From the NCBI RefSeq assembly GCF_949628265.1, contig NC_088788.1, positions 11,842,001 to 11,906,000 of the forward strand: a stretch of 64,000 bases of DNA. The letters are read 5' to 3'. A model generated the notes under the pieces. It was not told the DNA's origin, did not search any database, and saw only the letters and a program-made list of their open reading frames with translations. Of the stretch, positions 23,461-36,536 are shown one piece after another. This stretch comes from Cloeon dipterum. Taxonomy: Eukaryota > Arthropoda > Insecta > Ephemeroptera > Baetidae. A program made the translations under genes and the position numbers. Position 1 is the first letter of the stretch. Each line of letters starts with the position of its first letter.

Positions 23461-25699
23461 ATCATTACAACTTCCGAGAAAAAGTATAAAAAAGTAATAT
23501 ATGAATTCAGTACTTTTTGTGAGTTCTCCTGTTTACTGATAGCTTTTTCTGTAGCAACTGCGCCGCATTTGATGGGAATTTACACATAATTAACAAAAAT
23601 GTTGATGAGGAAAGGGGAAAATACGCAAAACAAAAAATACACACTATGCACACAATAATTTACCAAACATTTTCAATTCTTATTTCAGAACTGCTAAAAA
23701 TCATTTACATTATAATATTGGTTGAAATGTTCGACATTTTCATCGTTTTTTAACGACTCATTATAACAGTACCTTTTATCTCACTCAACAAAAAATACTA
23801 GAAGGCAAATTATTGGAACAAACCTCTGCAGAGAATTTTGCCTCGCCGCCGCAGTGGAAAACGATCATTATTTACTCTCACAAGGAAACTTTAGATTTTG
23901 GCAAAATTAATGATATCGTCTTCTATTCAAATATTCAAAATACGTCAACAGTGGAAAATCTTTCGATTTGGAGCTCATTCAAAAGTCGTGGAAAAATTTA
24001 AAAAAATATTTACTTAATAACTTCAGATAATTTTTAATTCTCATTAATGTCTAAAATGATTGAAAATTTTCAACCAGTTTTGTATACATCATTTATAAGC
24101 CTCAACCAATTCAATGGTTTTACCAAAACTAAAAAACGTCGAATCCTAAAAGAGTTTCCTTGTAAGTTACTGTGAATTCTTTGACTTTCGACTAACAACT
24201 TATATAACTTGCAAAATTCAGAAGCCAACAATTTCATTCAGTTTAGTTTTTCCCCAAGATCATTCGTTCATTTCCCAATTTTATATCACACTCGTCATTA
24301 TCAACTTTTCAACTAAATATTTTCAGGAAATCATTTAAAGTTGATTGCAAAAGCCCTAGTTTTTTTATTCAATTGAACGGTTTCCTCATTTTCCTCCATT
24401 CTGTAATCGAAACGTGTCACGTCGTCGCGTGTCGATAAAACCTCAGCACACGATTTGATTTATCCCACAATTAGCGAAAAGGTATGATAATGCTGAATGC
24501 TCTAATTGCTGGATCTATATTGCATCTCTATCATGTGGAATATTGCGCAGTGGCATATTTCGCAATATGTGTACACTGCTGAGCATTGCAGCTAAACAAC
24601 ACACACGGCGCGCAGGTGTGTGTCGGCAACCCCCAAGATCAGTTCATTGACGCGCCCGGTGTCGCCGCGCACATCCCAGCATCCTTTTTCCGCTCCTTTG
24701 TTTCTGCTCTCTTAACCCTCGAAACCACACCACACACGCTGCACCAACACCTCCGCGAATTGATGACCTCGGTTCCGTGCAAAACTTGCGAAACACGCTG
24801 CCAAGCAGAAAATCACCAATGCACCCGAGGTGAGAAAGGCGACCTCGTCATGAATAATTCATTGCTTTGGACTTCAACTTCACAGCCCATTTAAATTAAT
24901 GACGCTTCACTTGGGCATTGCCGCTGCATATTTTATTGTGAAAAGTTTCAACAGAAAACAATAAAATTTTTAATCAAGTAGAAAGGATTTCAAGCTTTAT
25001 GATGTTTTGCATGCGCAATTTGGTAAAGATTTCAATTTACTGCGAAATCAGATCGCAAAAAGTTGTTTTGTGAGTTATTGATAGTATTTTTACTAAACGG
25101 ACGTACATAACTGTTTATATCAGAAACAGTTAATTTATAAAATTCATGTTAGTTCCCTGTCATGATGTGGATTTGTTTCAATGAATGAAAATTTACATCT
25201 CGCTAATTTAATCAATTTATATTTACAGAGCTTTAAAATAGCAAAAAATTAAATTAATTAATAAACGCCATGATATACTGATGATTCTTTTCTGCGTCAG
25301 CAGAGGGCAGCGCCTGTAAGGCCAGCTTTAGCAGCAGGCAGCGAGAAGGAGTCAATAATGAATTCAATGATAAAAATGTTTAATATAATTAAATTGGTGC
25401 AGTTTTCAAAATTGGAATAAAAATCGTTTTGGCTATACTCTATTGACAATCGAGAAACAATAATCGTCATGTTGACCTGAAAAAACTTAACTGTTGACAT
25501 AATTAAGAAACCCTTTTTGCTCCAATCTTCTAAACCATCCAAAAACTATGCTGCAAAACAAAATGATACCATTTCAAAAAATAAAAGGACAAACTTTGGC
25601 ATTTCGATATAATCTCTTTTAATTAACAACTAACAAATAACTATAGGATTTGAGGAATTCAGTCAAGCTGTTTAGATCACAGTGGTCAGCAGTCTGTAT
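23461..25699. other. Intergenic DNA between tetraspanin and carrier genes
   Basis: AT-rich. It includes a family A repeat arm (about 24095-24170). No gene is supported. The right-hand part should include the 3' UTR of the minus-strand carrier gene. Confidence 0.55.
24095..24170. repeat. Family A repeat arm, copy 3
   Basis: The reverse complement reads ACAAGGAAACTCTTTTAGGA then TTCGACGTTTTTTAGTTTTG and ends CCATTGAATT, closely matching the arms of copy 1. Weak internal similarity extends left to about 23940. A second arm was not found. Confidence 0.55.
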
Positions 25700-27349
25700 T
25701 CATGTCGCGTGCCTGTTGAGCAAATAGACGACTGCCTCGTATGTAGACATGATGATAGCCGTGTTGGGGATCTGCCGGACGAGCTGAGTGGCGAGGCCTC
25801 GGTAGAGACCACGTGCACCCTCCTCACGGGCCACAATCGCGATCGTCTGCAAAAAGCCGTGGTACTTGCTGCCCTCCTCGCGCAACCGCGTGCGCGCAAC
25901 CTCGTGTGGGTAGGCGACGCACGAGGCCACCGTCCTGGAAAATGCACCCGCCAACATGAGCTCGAGGAAGTCGCGCGTTCCTCTTTCACCGGTCTTGTCA
26001 TCGCCGTGCCTGCGAGCCACTAGCTGCGCTTTGATCGCCTCGTAGATCACGAAATGCACCACCGTTTCTGAGATGCCAGCATAAGACGCCGTGATGCCCT
26101 TGAAGAAGCCACCAAACCCCTGCAACAACCGAATCGTCAAATGGTAACTTGACTTGATTGTCATTTGGCACATTAAATAGGCGGGAGTGCAGCTGAAAAA
26201 ATGCGTATTTTATTTCTGGAGAAATTTAAGACATAAATTTACAGCAACCACAAGTAATTGTAGAGTAAAAGGGAAGAAATTTCTTTGATCGTTTAAAATT
26301 ACGATATATTTAAAAAAAATTAAAAATTAGCTTTGCATTGTATAAAGATGAAAGTGCTCCAGACTTTTGAGCATTAAATCTGACCAATAGGTTGTTAATG
26401 ACACTTTACAAATTTGTTGACACTAATTTTTCCAATAAAGAATAATGTTTGAACCTTACTATTCTTCTCTGATTAGATTGGATAAAAGAAAAATGTTGGC
26501 TTGCAACTCTTAAAAGCAAAGAACAATCACTCATTATTATTGGGAGGCGCTTTGTTCCAAATTTTAATTGCAAAAGTACTCACTTCTTGTGCGTATATCC
26601 TCCTGGTACATTGGAGGGTGGTTAAGCGGCTGCTTTTCTTCCTGTGATCTAGTTGCATCCTTGTTTTCACAACCCAAATAGGATTTGTGACCGAGCAAGT
26701 GACAAAACCTGCGGACATGACGTAACCAACCATCAATTAATTTTAAAAATTTTCAAAAATTGTTATAGCGAGGATTAAAATTCTAGCATGAGTTGACTCA
26801 GCTGATTTGCCTTCTATTATTTATTTACTATTTGGCTTTAAAACAAACCTCCACAAGATGCAGCCCCGATGTGCACCAGGGGCGTGTCAGGGGTGATTAC
26901 GTCATTGAGGAACCGCTTGGACTGCGAGTAGACGCCAAAGTAGATGGCCCTGGCGGGCGCCACGCCTACCAGCGTGGGTCCAAGCCCTTTGAAAAGAGCC
27001 TGAGGGCCTTCGTGCACGACGATGTGCCTCAGGCACTGCACAAGGCTCGTTTGGGGGCGCAGCTGCGACCATGGCAGCACCCCAGCAGTCGTGAAGGTTC
27101 GCCTGGCGTGCAGGGGCTCGCAGGTTCCATTATTGAGGCTGGCGATGTGCCCAGGCACCGACCCAAAGTGGCCATTAGACGACTGTAGCCGCGTCTTCAC
27201 CACATCAAGAGGGCACGTGACAATCGCACCTGCTGATCCCGCAATTCTGAAATAAGTGCAAAATGAAATTGATTATTTTTATTTGAAAACGGCTGCTTCT
27301 TCACTTACCCTCCAGCCACCAGGTGGATGGCAGTGTCCTTTCGAGACAT
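25700..27349 (-). CDS. Rim2: Mitochondrial pyrimidine nucleotide carrier (SLC25A33/36, Rim2)
   Basis: Minus-strand exons 27349-27309, 27246-26849, 26708-26584 and 26119-25700 join in phase into 327 residues. There are three mitochondrial-carrier repeats with the signature motifs [10 protein letters not shown] (from about 25), [10 protein letters not shown] and [10 protein letters not shown]. The second motif, with Trp after PI, and the long insertion after the first helix are typical of the Rim2/SLC25A33/A36 branch, which exchanges pyrimidine nucleotides across the inner membrane and supports mtDNA/RNA synthesis. The start [14 protein letters not shown] is the first Met in frame and fits the family. 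Length is within the usual range (311-365). The last exon carries two of the six helices. Substrate is inferred from family membership. Confidence 0.9.
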
Positions 27350-29961
27350 CGCTTTGTGGTGGTCGGTGCTCTATCAATAATGGGCCTTAAACACAAATCA
27401 AATTTTTGGTTTTATAATTTGATTTTTTTTGCAACCAGAAATTTAACACTAATTCAATAAAAAATTGATTCTATTAATAATAAACTTTTATCTAACAAAA
27501 AGTCAACAAGTGTTGCATCATCTTCAAAACAGCGGGCGCTTGAAGGTGTGTGCAACTCTTAGAATTTCATGTTTTCCTTATAAATGTTCCCTTAATCATT
27601 CCCAGTGAGTTATCCCTGATTGCTACTCAATCTACTGCAGTCTATCATTGTGGTGTCTTGGACTTAAAAGCTCTTTTACAAGAAAGAGCGATAGCATGAA
27701 AATGTACTTTATGCATATGGCAACACACACGAGACAAAGTCTTGATTAAAAGAGCGAAAAAAGTTACAATGACACCAACGAAAATCCTAGCGAGTAGGCG
27801 TAAAATGAACCTTTGAATTAAAAGAGGAATCAATGATTTGGTTATACTTGTGAATGAACTGTTAAATCCGATTCTGATAGTGAGAGGACAGGCTGGCGCG
27901 CGCACATTGTTGTTTTCTTCTTTCAAGCCTGGTTCGAGCAGAGCTCAGAAGATCGTGTGCGAGTCGATCGACAAACGCACACACACCCCTCTCTTTCGTT
28001 CATGACTCATGAGGGTAGTGCGCCTGCTCGAGTTCGCTCAGGCTACGCGCTGCGGGACGCTGGGCGCGGAAGCCACATTCACAAGGACAAAAGGCTTTAA
28101 TGCAAAACCTCTTGATGTTGTTGTTGTTGATTGTTGTTATGGCATCTGCGTTTTGAAGAGGGTGAGAAGTGCGTCGTGTTCAGAAATTAAACATTTTTGT
28201 AATATTTAGCGGTAATAAAATCGACACTGATAAATTTGATCGTAATTCAGATATTATGAGCTGGTGTTCATTTATGGTGATACAAAAATTTGTAAAATTT
28301 AAAAATGTACAAATAAAAGCCCCGTTTTTGTATATTTTTTAGATTCACCTCTTCTTATATTCATTCCAAAGCAAAGTACCTAAGGCTCTTAATTAAGTGA
28401 GTTAAATTTTCAGCGGTCAGTGACTGTAACTAATCTCCTACATAATTATTATACTGTCACAATAGTGTCAACGTGCGAAGCATATGAGTCAAGTTTAGCA
28501 AGTTTAAGTTATTAAACACTTTAATCTTTTCTTGATAGCCTCTAATTACAGGGGCGACTCATTAAAATACGTCAAGGATTGTAGCCTAAATTACAGGCTT
28601 TCAATAAAATGATAAAAAATCGCAGGTGAAGAATTCCGATCATACTGAAATTTAAATGCATTTCGCTTATTAAACAGATCTGAAAAATACAAATTTACTA
28701 CTTTTAATTTTGTTAATTTAAAGATTTTTATTAAAAATGACTCCAGGAAAGACCATTGAAATTCTGAAAATTAAGGCCTTTGATTAAAGGTCATGTATAT
28801 GAACCGTATGCTTGCGAAAATCCAAAACCATTCCAATCAATTAATTAATTCCAGTGAATATTAATTTAATACCTTCAAATCTGAGACTTTTAGTTAACCA
28901 GAGCAATATCTTAATTCAAAACATATTAACTTTTAAAGAGGAATGATACTGGAAAAGCCTGGAAAATGCTTGTTGCCAATGCATAAACTCATCCCTTAGG
29001 ATTCAGTTAAAGCCTAAATTGACCTAAGAAGCGCTGTAATTTTTTGAGAAAATTGGCTTGAAAGTTACCGTGCTTTTCAAATGGTAATGGCTGTCTCCTT
29101 ACTTGAAATCCGATTTAATTTCTAAACCAAGAGTTTCCCCAATAAGTGGCATACACCGTTGGACAGATCTCGACGAGAGGAATCGGAATATGCCAAGAAA
29201 TATGTTCGAGCACTGTAAATTTTGGAGAAAATTGGCAAAATTTGAATTTTTATTGTAGGAAGGTCATTTTTTTATTATTGCAAATTGTTGAACAGATTGT
29301 TTATCGGTCATTGTTTAAGGCATCCAACAATTTAAATAATTTTCAATTGTTGCCCAGTATCATTCCACTTTAATTTTTAACCATTTACAACGTTGAAGTG
29401 AGAGTTTTTAGTGTTGCCCAATATTTACCCATATGTACAATAACAATATAGAGAAATCAGACGCAATTATACAAAAGCAATAAATAATTCTTAAATTATA
29501 TAAAGAAATCATTGTTGTCCAAAGAAATAACAGATGGAAAAGGGGTTAAAAAAGAAAAATAATTTTAGTAACGCACCTTCTGTTCTCGCTTTAGTGTTTG
29601 CAAAAAGAGCAAGAAAGTGAAGAAAGAATCGCCAAAGTTGAAATCATCAGACGATGGATCATACAACTGTTATGAATTGACTTCATACACGACGAGATGC
29701 GAAATTCTTCGTCCCGCCCGAGGTTGGCAGCTCTGCAAGTTGCGTGATTGAATGTGAGCCCAGCAGACGTCGCGGCGGCACACACAAACAAAAAGTAGTG
29801 GTGTCACAGACGGAACCCGGTGATTCGATCGCTATTCGGTGGCGCCGCTGCATCTGCCCACTCGAGACTAAGCCGTCGGCCGGCCAGCTGAAGAGCGAGC
29901 AGCAGTCGAGCAGAGCACAGTTGACAGCGAGCAGACAGTCCGGGAGAGTCGGTAGTTGAAG
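27350..29961. other. Divergent intergenic region, carrier (-) and Gdh (+)
   Basis: Holds the 5' ends of both genes. The right-most 250 nt are GC-rich and look like the Gdh 5' UTR and promoter. It contains repeat family B copy 2 (about 28930-29385). No other gene is supported. Confidence 0.55.
28930..29385. repeat. Dispersed repeat family B, copy 2
   Basis: Direct-orientation match to about 12262-12710 over about 450 nt, with substitutions and small indels throughout. Both copies share CGACGAGAGGAATCG and GTTGCCAATGCAT. Non-coding. Confidence 0.7.
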
Positions 29962-32900
29962 ATGCTTCGCCTACGGACGATAACCGCGCCGATGCGCCGG
30001 CTGGCCGTCGCGGCCGAGTCGAACAAACACATGAGCACATCTTCATTCGAAGGGTCCATCCACAAGATCCCGGACAGGCTGAAGGACATCCCGGACGCGC
30101 TCAACCCGAAATTCTTCTCCATGGTCGAGTACAACTTCCACCGCGCGTGCCAGGTCGCAGAGCCGAACCTGCTCGAGGCCATGAAGAAACACCGCATGTC
30201 CGACCGCGACAGGACCGAAAAGGTGAAGGCCATCCTCAACCTGATGGAGCCGTGCGACCACGTGATCGAAATCACCTTCCCCATCCGCAGGGACTCTGGA
30301 GAGTACGAGATGATCACGGCCTACCGAGCCCAGCACTCCACCCATCGCACCCCCTGCAAAGGAGGTCGGTACCGAATTTTTTTATTATTAATTTATTCTT
30401 TGCCAAAAAAGTTATCAATCAAATCTGAGCTGGTTATCTGGCAATCAAAAGTCAACAGCAGTTTCAAGGACAGCAGTATAACATCAGTTGCCCTCGAAAG
30501 GATCAAATTAATTAGGAATGACAGGAAAAATATTTGAAATTCCTATACCTCAAATAACTAAGTGATGAACAGCTTTTTCAGTTCTTGAATGAAAGCCGAT
30601 CTTTACAAGGGAAATTTAGTTAAAAAAAATCTTAACATCTGTACTGATAATTAATGTAATAAAAAAAATTAATTTTTAACATTCTCAGACCAGTAAATTC
30701 AATGGTTTTGAAATATTTCTTTTTGTGATGAAGTCGTGCCTTCATAAAAAAGGTCACTTTTGGGAGCAGAAAAGCACTTTGTAAGCACTTATCTAAACTG
30801 CCTTCAAACATCCACGGCTCACCAACCAGATACACAACTTTTATTACTTTCTTTGTCATTTCAAGTCACAGGATTTGGTGAAAAGGCCAAAAGTCCAGCG
30901 GAATGCCACACCACACCAATAAACTGCGCCAGTAACTTTTTGGGGCGTCGGTCGCGACCATCGTGGCGATCAAGCAACAAAATGAATAGCCTTGAATTGG
31001 GTTTAACAGCTCACTTAAATATTTGTTGACCACGATTTTATTGGCTCTTTTAAAACGTTTGCAGGTTCGTTTATAGTAAAATATTGCTGCAAAGTTTAAC
31101 TGGTTCCATAGTTTCGCCACAAAAATAAGATAAGCATTTGAGAGACCAGGATTTCCTCTTTAGATTCATCGTGATAGTGTTTAGCCGAACTACCCGCTCT
31201 TCAAATTGGCAAATCGTGTTGAAAATTATCTCCATTCCTATAGTTAAACACTTCTTATTCTCTGTACAGATTTTTGGGTTTTACGCACCACTTGGAAAAT
31301 ACCAACACAAGTATTCTCAAGTGCTGGATTTTTCATTCACTCCTGCTGTTTCTACATTGCCTCACAATCAGAAAAAAGCGGCTCCTTTTTTTAACACACA
31401 CGCTCACAACCCGATATACACGAAGAAGAACAGTAAAACGCGGCATTGGCGATCGAACGACTGCCAAGAATTTGCTTCTAGGCTCATCCGGCAGAGTCAA
31501 TAGAAGTTGTACTGTATTATCCCTATGCTATTTTAGCAGGCATAAAATAAATTTTCGCAATAAGTACATAATAGATGTTGATTAGAAGAAACCAACGAGA
31601 AACTAAACTCATTACTTGTGCGGTGATTAATGAAAATCTTTTGCAACTGGATATATAAAAAAAACTTGGTCAGCTAGAAGAAAAATATTTATCTTGGAAA
31701 TGTGAAAGACTGAGAAAATGTCAAACGACAAGTTCCCAACGTGCATTCCTTAAGGAAGAATATTTATTTAGAATAGCGGTCGGATCTCCACCAAAAACGG
31801 ATCGGTATATATTTTTAAAGCAGAAATTCATTTACTGACCGCCGGTAAATCTCAAAGAACCAAATTCGACGGGCACATCCGTTTTTTTTATAAATAACTG
31901 AAAAACAGTGAAATTCATACGAGTTAAAACGCGCATATTTAGAAGAAAATATTAATTTGTAAGTTATATGCACAAAAATTTTGATTATTCAATAAAACGT
32001 ATCCGCTTAATTTGCTTTAATTGTTAATCGGTAATCGTCTCGATTAGTCAGGAACACCAGAGGAATAGCTAGCTTTAAATTTATAATTATTCTAGCAATC
32101 AACCGAGAGAGTCACCTAGTTAAAAAAGACATTACAAAGTAGTAAAAATAAAGGTCTATTCTATTAAAGTTTGTGACGGAAATAGACCAGAAATCGTGCA
32201 AAAAGTGGCGTCATCGTTGTTCTTGCTCCATGCAAAATTTAGCCGGCTCCGCTGAGCAGAGTTCATGTCTGAGGATGCTGCATGAGACATTGCTCAAGAG
32301 GAGTCACAAGACGAGCCTGTTTGTTGGCACTGGCAAAAATCACGCGCACACCAAATCGACAAACGATGATAACCAGTGGCAAACCGTGTGACATTCGAAA
32401 ACCAATCCTAATTGGTCACGCCAGCGTTTCAAAAGGCGATAATTGAGCGTTGGGGGCCCGTTTTTTTATCGCCTCCTCGCCCGCTCAGCTGACTGACTGA
32501 CCCACATACGCTAATTCGATTTTCGGGTCCTCGGAAATAGCTCAGCCGGCTTCGCGCTGCACCCGGAATGCGACGCAGACGAGCTTTACAAATAATGTTG
32601 GACTTTGGAGGGGCGCTAGCTCCGACTAAACTACATTTTTGAAATGCCAAAATTCATGAGCGACGCAGTTATTACTCCTTTGACAGTTTAATTTTAACTT
32701 ATGCTGAAATAAATTTATATAAAAATTTGATAAGCCACCAAACAGATTTACAACAAAAATGGTATAATTAAATTGTCGCATTCTTAAACAAAATTCAGAT
32801 CAATTTTCGTTGACATTCTTCAGTTTAATTAAAATCTTTCGGTTAGTAAAAATACAAAATTCGCTTTGAGGAAAATGTCCGGAATTTCAATTCATCTCAT

Positions 32901-35900
32901 GACAAAGCTCCAAGCTTAGAGAAAAAGATTATCTTCAACGATTATAGCAATTATTATCATCTCGTTATGTAAAAATCCTTTGTCTTGAGTTAGCACGCCT
33001 CTGCTCACTCAATGGGCTTGTTGTTCACATGAAATGAGAAACACGCACGCAAAAGCGTGTGCAAGCGCTGCTCAGAAATAATTTTCTCCGTATTTTATCG
33101 GCATAAGAGTTAGCGCGTCATCTGCCTCAGGCAGTCGCAATTATGCTTTGTTAGATTGACAGAAAATTGTTAAAAATCATGAAATATCAGTCTATATTTC
33201 CTACATTTTTGCTTTGTTTATCCAATAACAATTTTTTCACGAGGAAATAAATAGTTATGTCCACGCCGCATAAATGAATAGCTTCGGTGCTAAATTACAG
33301 TTTTTAAAAACCTTCCATGTTCACGTCAGCACAAATTAGCACTGACGATTAGTTTGAAAATTTTGCCCAAATGATGAAATACCGGCTGGCACTGGTTGTG
33401 ACCCGAAAGCTAAAATTAGCGAGATTCAATGCCAACTGGTCTGCATGGCAGAAAAGCATTGCCGTCGGCTGGCACTGGCAGCCAATCGCGATTCCTCTTA
33501 AAAACAGCGAAACAAGCCTCCTCACGCTTGCAGGAGGAGGCTTGAGAGAGAGAGATAATGACGTAATGCCCAGCAACAATAAAACTGAATTGGGACGTGA
33601 GCAGTATTCATAAGGCAACATGTGGGCTTGATACTGACACGCCTTCATATATGGGCAATGCACTGCCGAAAATGGCACAATTGCAGAAATGTAATGAGAC
33701 GAGTTTTGAAATTTTAATTTGAAGAATCCCACAGTATGAGGGCTTCAAAATGGAAACTTTATTTAACAAATTCTGGTCTTATGTGATAACTTGAGAAATG
33801 AGGGCCACTGCAATTTAAGTATTCTGTAAATCGCAAGCTACAATAAATTGCTTCATGCAGGTAGCAACTAACTCTCTTGGCAGGTTTCTTACTTGCCGGC
33901 CGGCCTACTTTTTTCAGCAAAAATGCTGAGAGTGGAAAATCACTAGGATTGATTTCAACATTTTTCCTCTAGTTAGCTGATAAACTGGCGTAAAACACAC
34001 GCGATAGTGCACTCAAAAATTCCCTTATCTTCTCGAGCGCCCTATAATTTCCCATTCACTGCACGTCTGCTTGTCGATGAAACTGCAGAACAGGCCACTT
34101 CGAGATTAATTTAAGAAATTTTAAGGTCAATGTCATGGAGCCTCATAATTTTTCTTCTCTTCAGATAATTCAGCCGTAACTTAAATTGTTTCAGGTATTC
34201 GTTACTCTCTTGATGTGAGCCGCGATGAGGTCAAGGCCCTGTCTGCCCTGATGACCTTCAAGTGCGCGTGCGTGGACGTGCCCTTCGGCGGCGCCAAGGC
34301 CGGCGTGAAGATCAACCCTAAGCTGTACTCTGAACACGAACTCGAAAAAATCACCCGACGATTCACCCTGGAGCTGGCCAAGAAAGGCTTCATCGGGCCC
34401 GGCATTGACGGTATCTTGAAACTTTGCCGGCCATTGTCAGATTTTCAATTTCCGATTTGCAGTGCCCGCTCCCGACATGGGCACCGGCGAGCGAGAAATG
34501 TCTTGGATCGCCGACACTTACGCCAAGACCATTGGACACCAGGACATCAACGCTCACGCCTGCGTCACCGGCAAACCCATCAACCAGGGTGGCATCCACG
34601 GCCGCATCTCAGCCACCGGCCGAGGTGTCTTCCACGGCCTCGAGAACTTCATCATGGAGGCTGGCTACATGAGCCAGATCGGAACCACTCCTGGCTGGGG
34701 TGGCAAGACTTTCATCGTGCAGGTTTGGCTCATTACTATTTTAAAATCATTTAAATTAAGCCTTGCCTCCCGCTCTACCATCTTGACCTGAAAACTGAAG
34801 CTGACTCAGCTTCAAGATTTAGTTCATTGCGATATTGACGGGGAATTTTTTTTAAGGAGATGAGATGGGAAAATAATTGATTGATGAATTTTATGGACGT
34901 TTCAAACAAAATGATAAATATAATAATGTATCAAATATCCTCTAGGGCTTTGGTAATGTCGGCCTCCACACCATGAGGTACTTCCACCGAGCAGGAGCTG
35001 TCTGCATTGGCGTCAAGGAATACGATGGATCCATTTACAACCCCGACGGTATCGACCCCAAGGTACGAAATAAAGTTAAATCAAAGCCATGTACTGGGGG
35101 CTGGTCCTGTTTGTTTGCTTTGATTGGGACGGACTAGATTAGCATAAAGAGTGCGAGTGTTGTTATTAATAGACAATGTGAAAACAATCGTTGGCTTTTG
35201 TGAAGTTGTATGGACGCATGCCAAAATAGTACAACTATGACAGTTCAGCTGACATTGGCTGGTTTCTTTTATTAGTACGTGAGGTTCACTATGCGTGATA
35301 GATTGATAGAAATTCCTTTACTCCCCAGGCACTGGAAAACTACCGCAATGAGAACGGCACCATTGTTGGCTTCCCTGGCGCCCAGCCCTACGAGGGCGAG
35401 GACCTCATCTACGAGCCGTGCGACATCTTCGTCCCCGCCGCCATCGAGAAGGTGATCACCAAGGAGAACGCTTCCAAAATCAACGCCAAGATCATCTGCG
35501 AGGCTGCCAACGGCCCAACCACGCCCGCCGCTGACAAGATCTTGATCGACCGCAACATCCTGATCATCCCCGATTTGTACATCAACGCTGGTGGTGTCAC
35601 CGTCTCCTTCTTCGAGTGGCTCAAGAACCTGAACCACGTGTCTTACGGCCGTCTGACCTTCAAGTACGAGCGCGAGTCCAACTACCACCTGCTCGAGTCT
35701 GTGCAAGAGTCGCTGGAGAGGCGCTTCGGCAGGGTGGGAGGCCGCATCCCCGTCACGCCCAGCGAGGCCTTCCAGCAACGCATTTCCGGCGCCTCCGAGA
35801 AGGACATCGTGCACTCTGGCCTTGACTACACCATGGAGCGGTCGGCCAGGGCCATCATGAAGACGGCCATGAAATACAACTTGGGACTGAACCTGCGCAC

Positions 35901-35967
35901 TGCTGCTTACGTCAACTCGATCGAGAAGATCTTCACCACCTACAAGGAGGCCGGCCTCACTTTCTAA
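29962..35967 (+). CDS. Gdh: Glutamate dehydrogenase, mitochondrial
   Basis: Exons 29962-30364, 34195-34410, 34463-34722, 34946-35062 and 35329-35967 join in phase into 544 residues. The enzyme interconverts glutamate and 2-oxoglutarate plus ammonia in the mitochondrial matrix using NAD(P). The N-terminus [20 protein letters not shown] is an Arg-rich presequence. PFGGAKAG (about 164-171) holds the substrate Lys, [20 protein letters not shown] and [11 protein letters not shown] follow, GFGNVG (294-299) opens the NAD-binding fold, and the C-terminal half has the animal antenna-type insert ([10 protein letters not shown] ... [13 protein letters not shown]). Start is the first ATG after an in-frame TTG. 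Intron 1 is 3.8 kb, the others short. Confidence 0.97.
30365..34194 (+). other. Long first intron of Gdh
   Basis: GT at 30365 and TTTCAG at 34189-34194. Mostly AT-rich, with a GC-richer patch at about 32440-32600 and a short GAGA run near 33543. Nothing coding could be supported. Intronic enhancers would be expected here but none is identified. Confidence 0.7.
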
Positions 35968-36230
35968 GCCGGTTGCAAGATATGTTGTGCAGCCATTATT
36001 GAGACAAAGTTGGCGTTTATTTTTGGTGGAAACTCGCGTGTGAATCGAGGCCGAATTTAATGTATTAATTATCCCAGTCATTTGAAACAATCAATCTCAA
36101 TTTTTTCCGTATTTGAACCGACAGTTGACTCAAGAATGAGATGCACAATTAATATTCCTAATTGTTGACGGTTGTTGAGAGAAAGAGATTGAATACGTGA
36201 TGCGCCAGTGAGTGACTTAAAAGAGTATAA

Positions 36231-36236
36231 AATAAA
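36231..36236 (+). terminator. Poly(A) signal of Gdh
   Basis: AATAAA 264 nt after the stop codon. The minus-strand AAA gene ends 300 nt further on, so the two genes converge. Confidence 0.55.
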
Positions 36237-36536
36237 AGACATGAATGTATCGAACGTGTGGCTGTGTGCTTCTTTTTCTAAAAAAGCTTAACCTTTGCAC
36301 ACAATCAATGTCTTTCTGCACGTCCACACTAAGTAGTGAACCGAGAGTTCCACAAAATGGGTCAAAATCCAAAATAAAAGATCAGGCTGCGTTGCATTTC
36401 AGATTGCTATTTGATGCTGTGGCTTTGCTCTTTCAATAAAAGTGTCTTAAATTTCACAACACTAAACAAAACAAAAATGTTTCTGTCATCATCCACAATT
36501 TACTCAGTAAATGTAGCAATATATTTTCATGAGTTA

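Noticed and set aside
22627-23589. Long frames on both strands around the tetraspanin first exon
   Set aside because: GC-rich 5' region open by composition; only the part from 22983 down has tetraspanin similarity.
29956-29961. TTG-AAG directly before the Gdh ATG as an alternative start
   Set aside because: Nuclear animal gene; the ATG at 29962 begins a typical mitochondrial presequence.
31775-31890. Interleaved short inverted repeats (AAAAACGGAT/ATCCGTTTTT and GCGGTC/GACCGC) in Gdh intron 1
   Set aside because: Arms of 6-10 nt are expected by chance in 3.8 kb; no supporting structure.
32535-32560. A-box-like TAGCTCAGCCGG in Gdh intron 1
   Set aside because: No B box or acceptor stem at the right distance.
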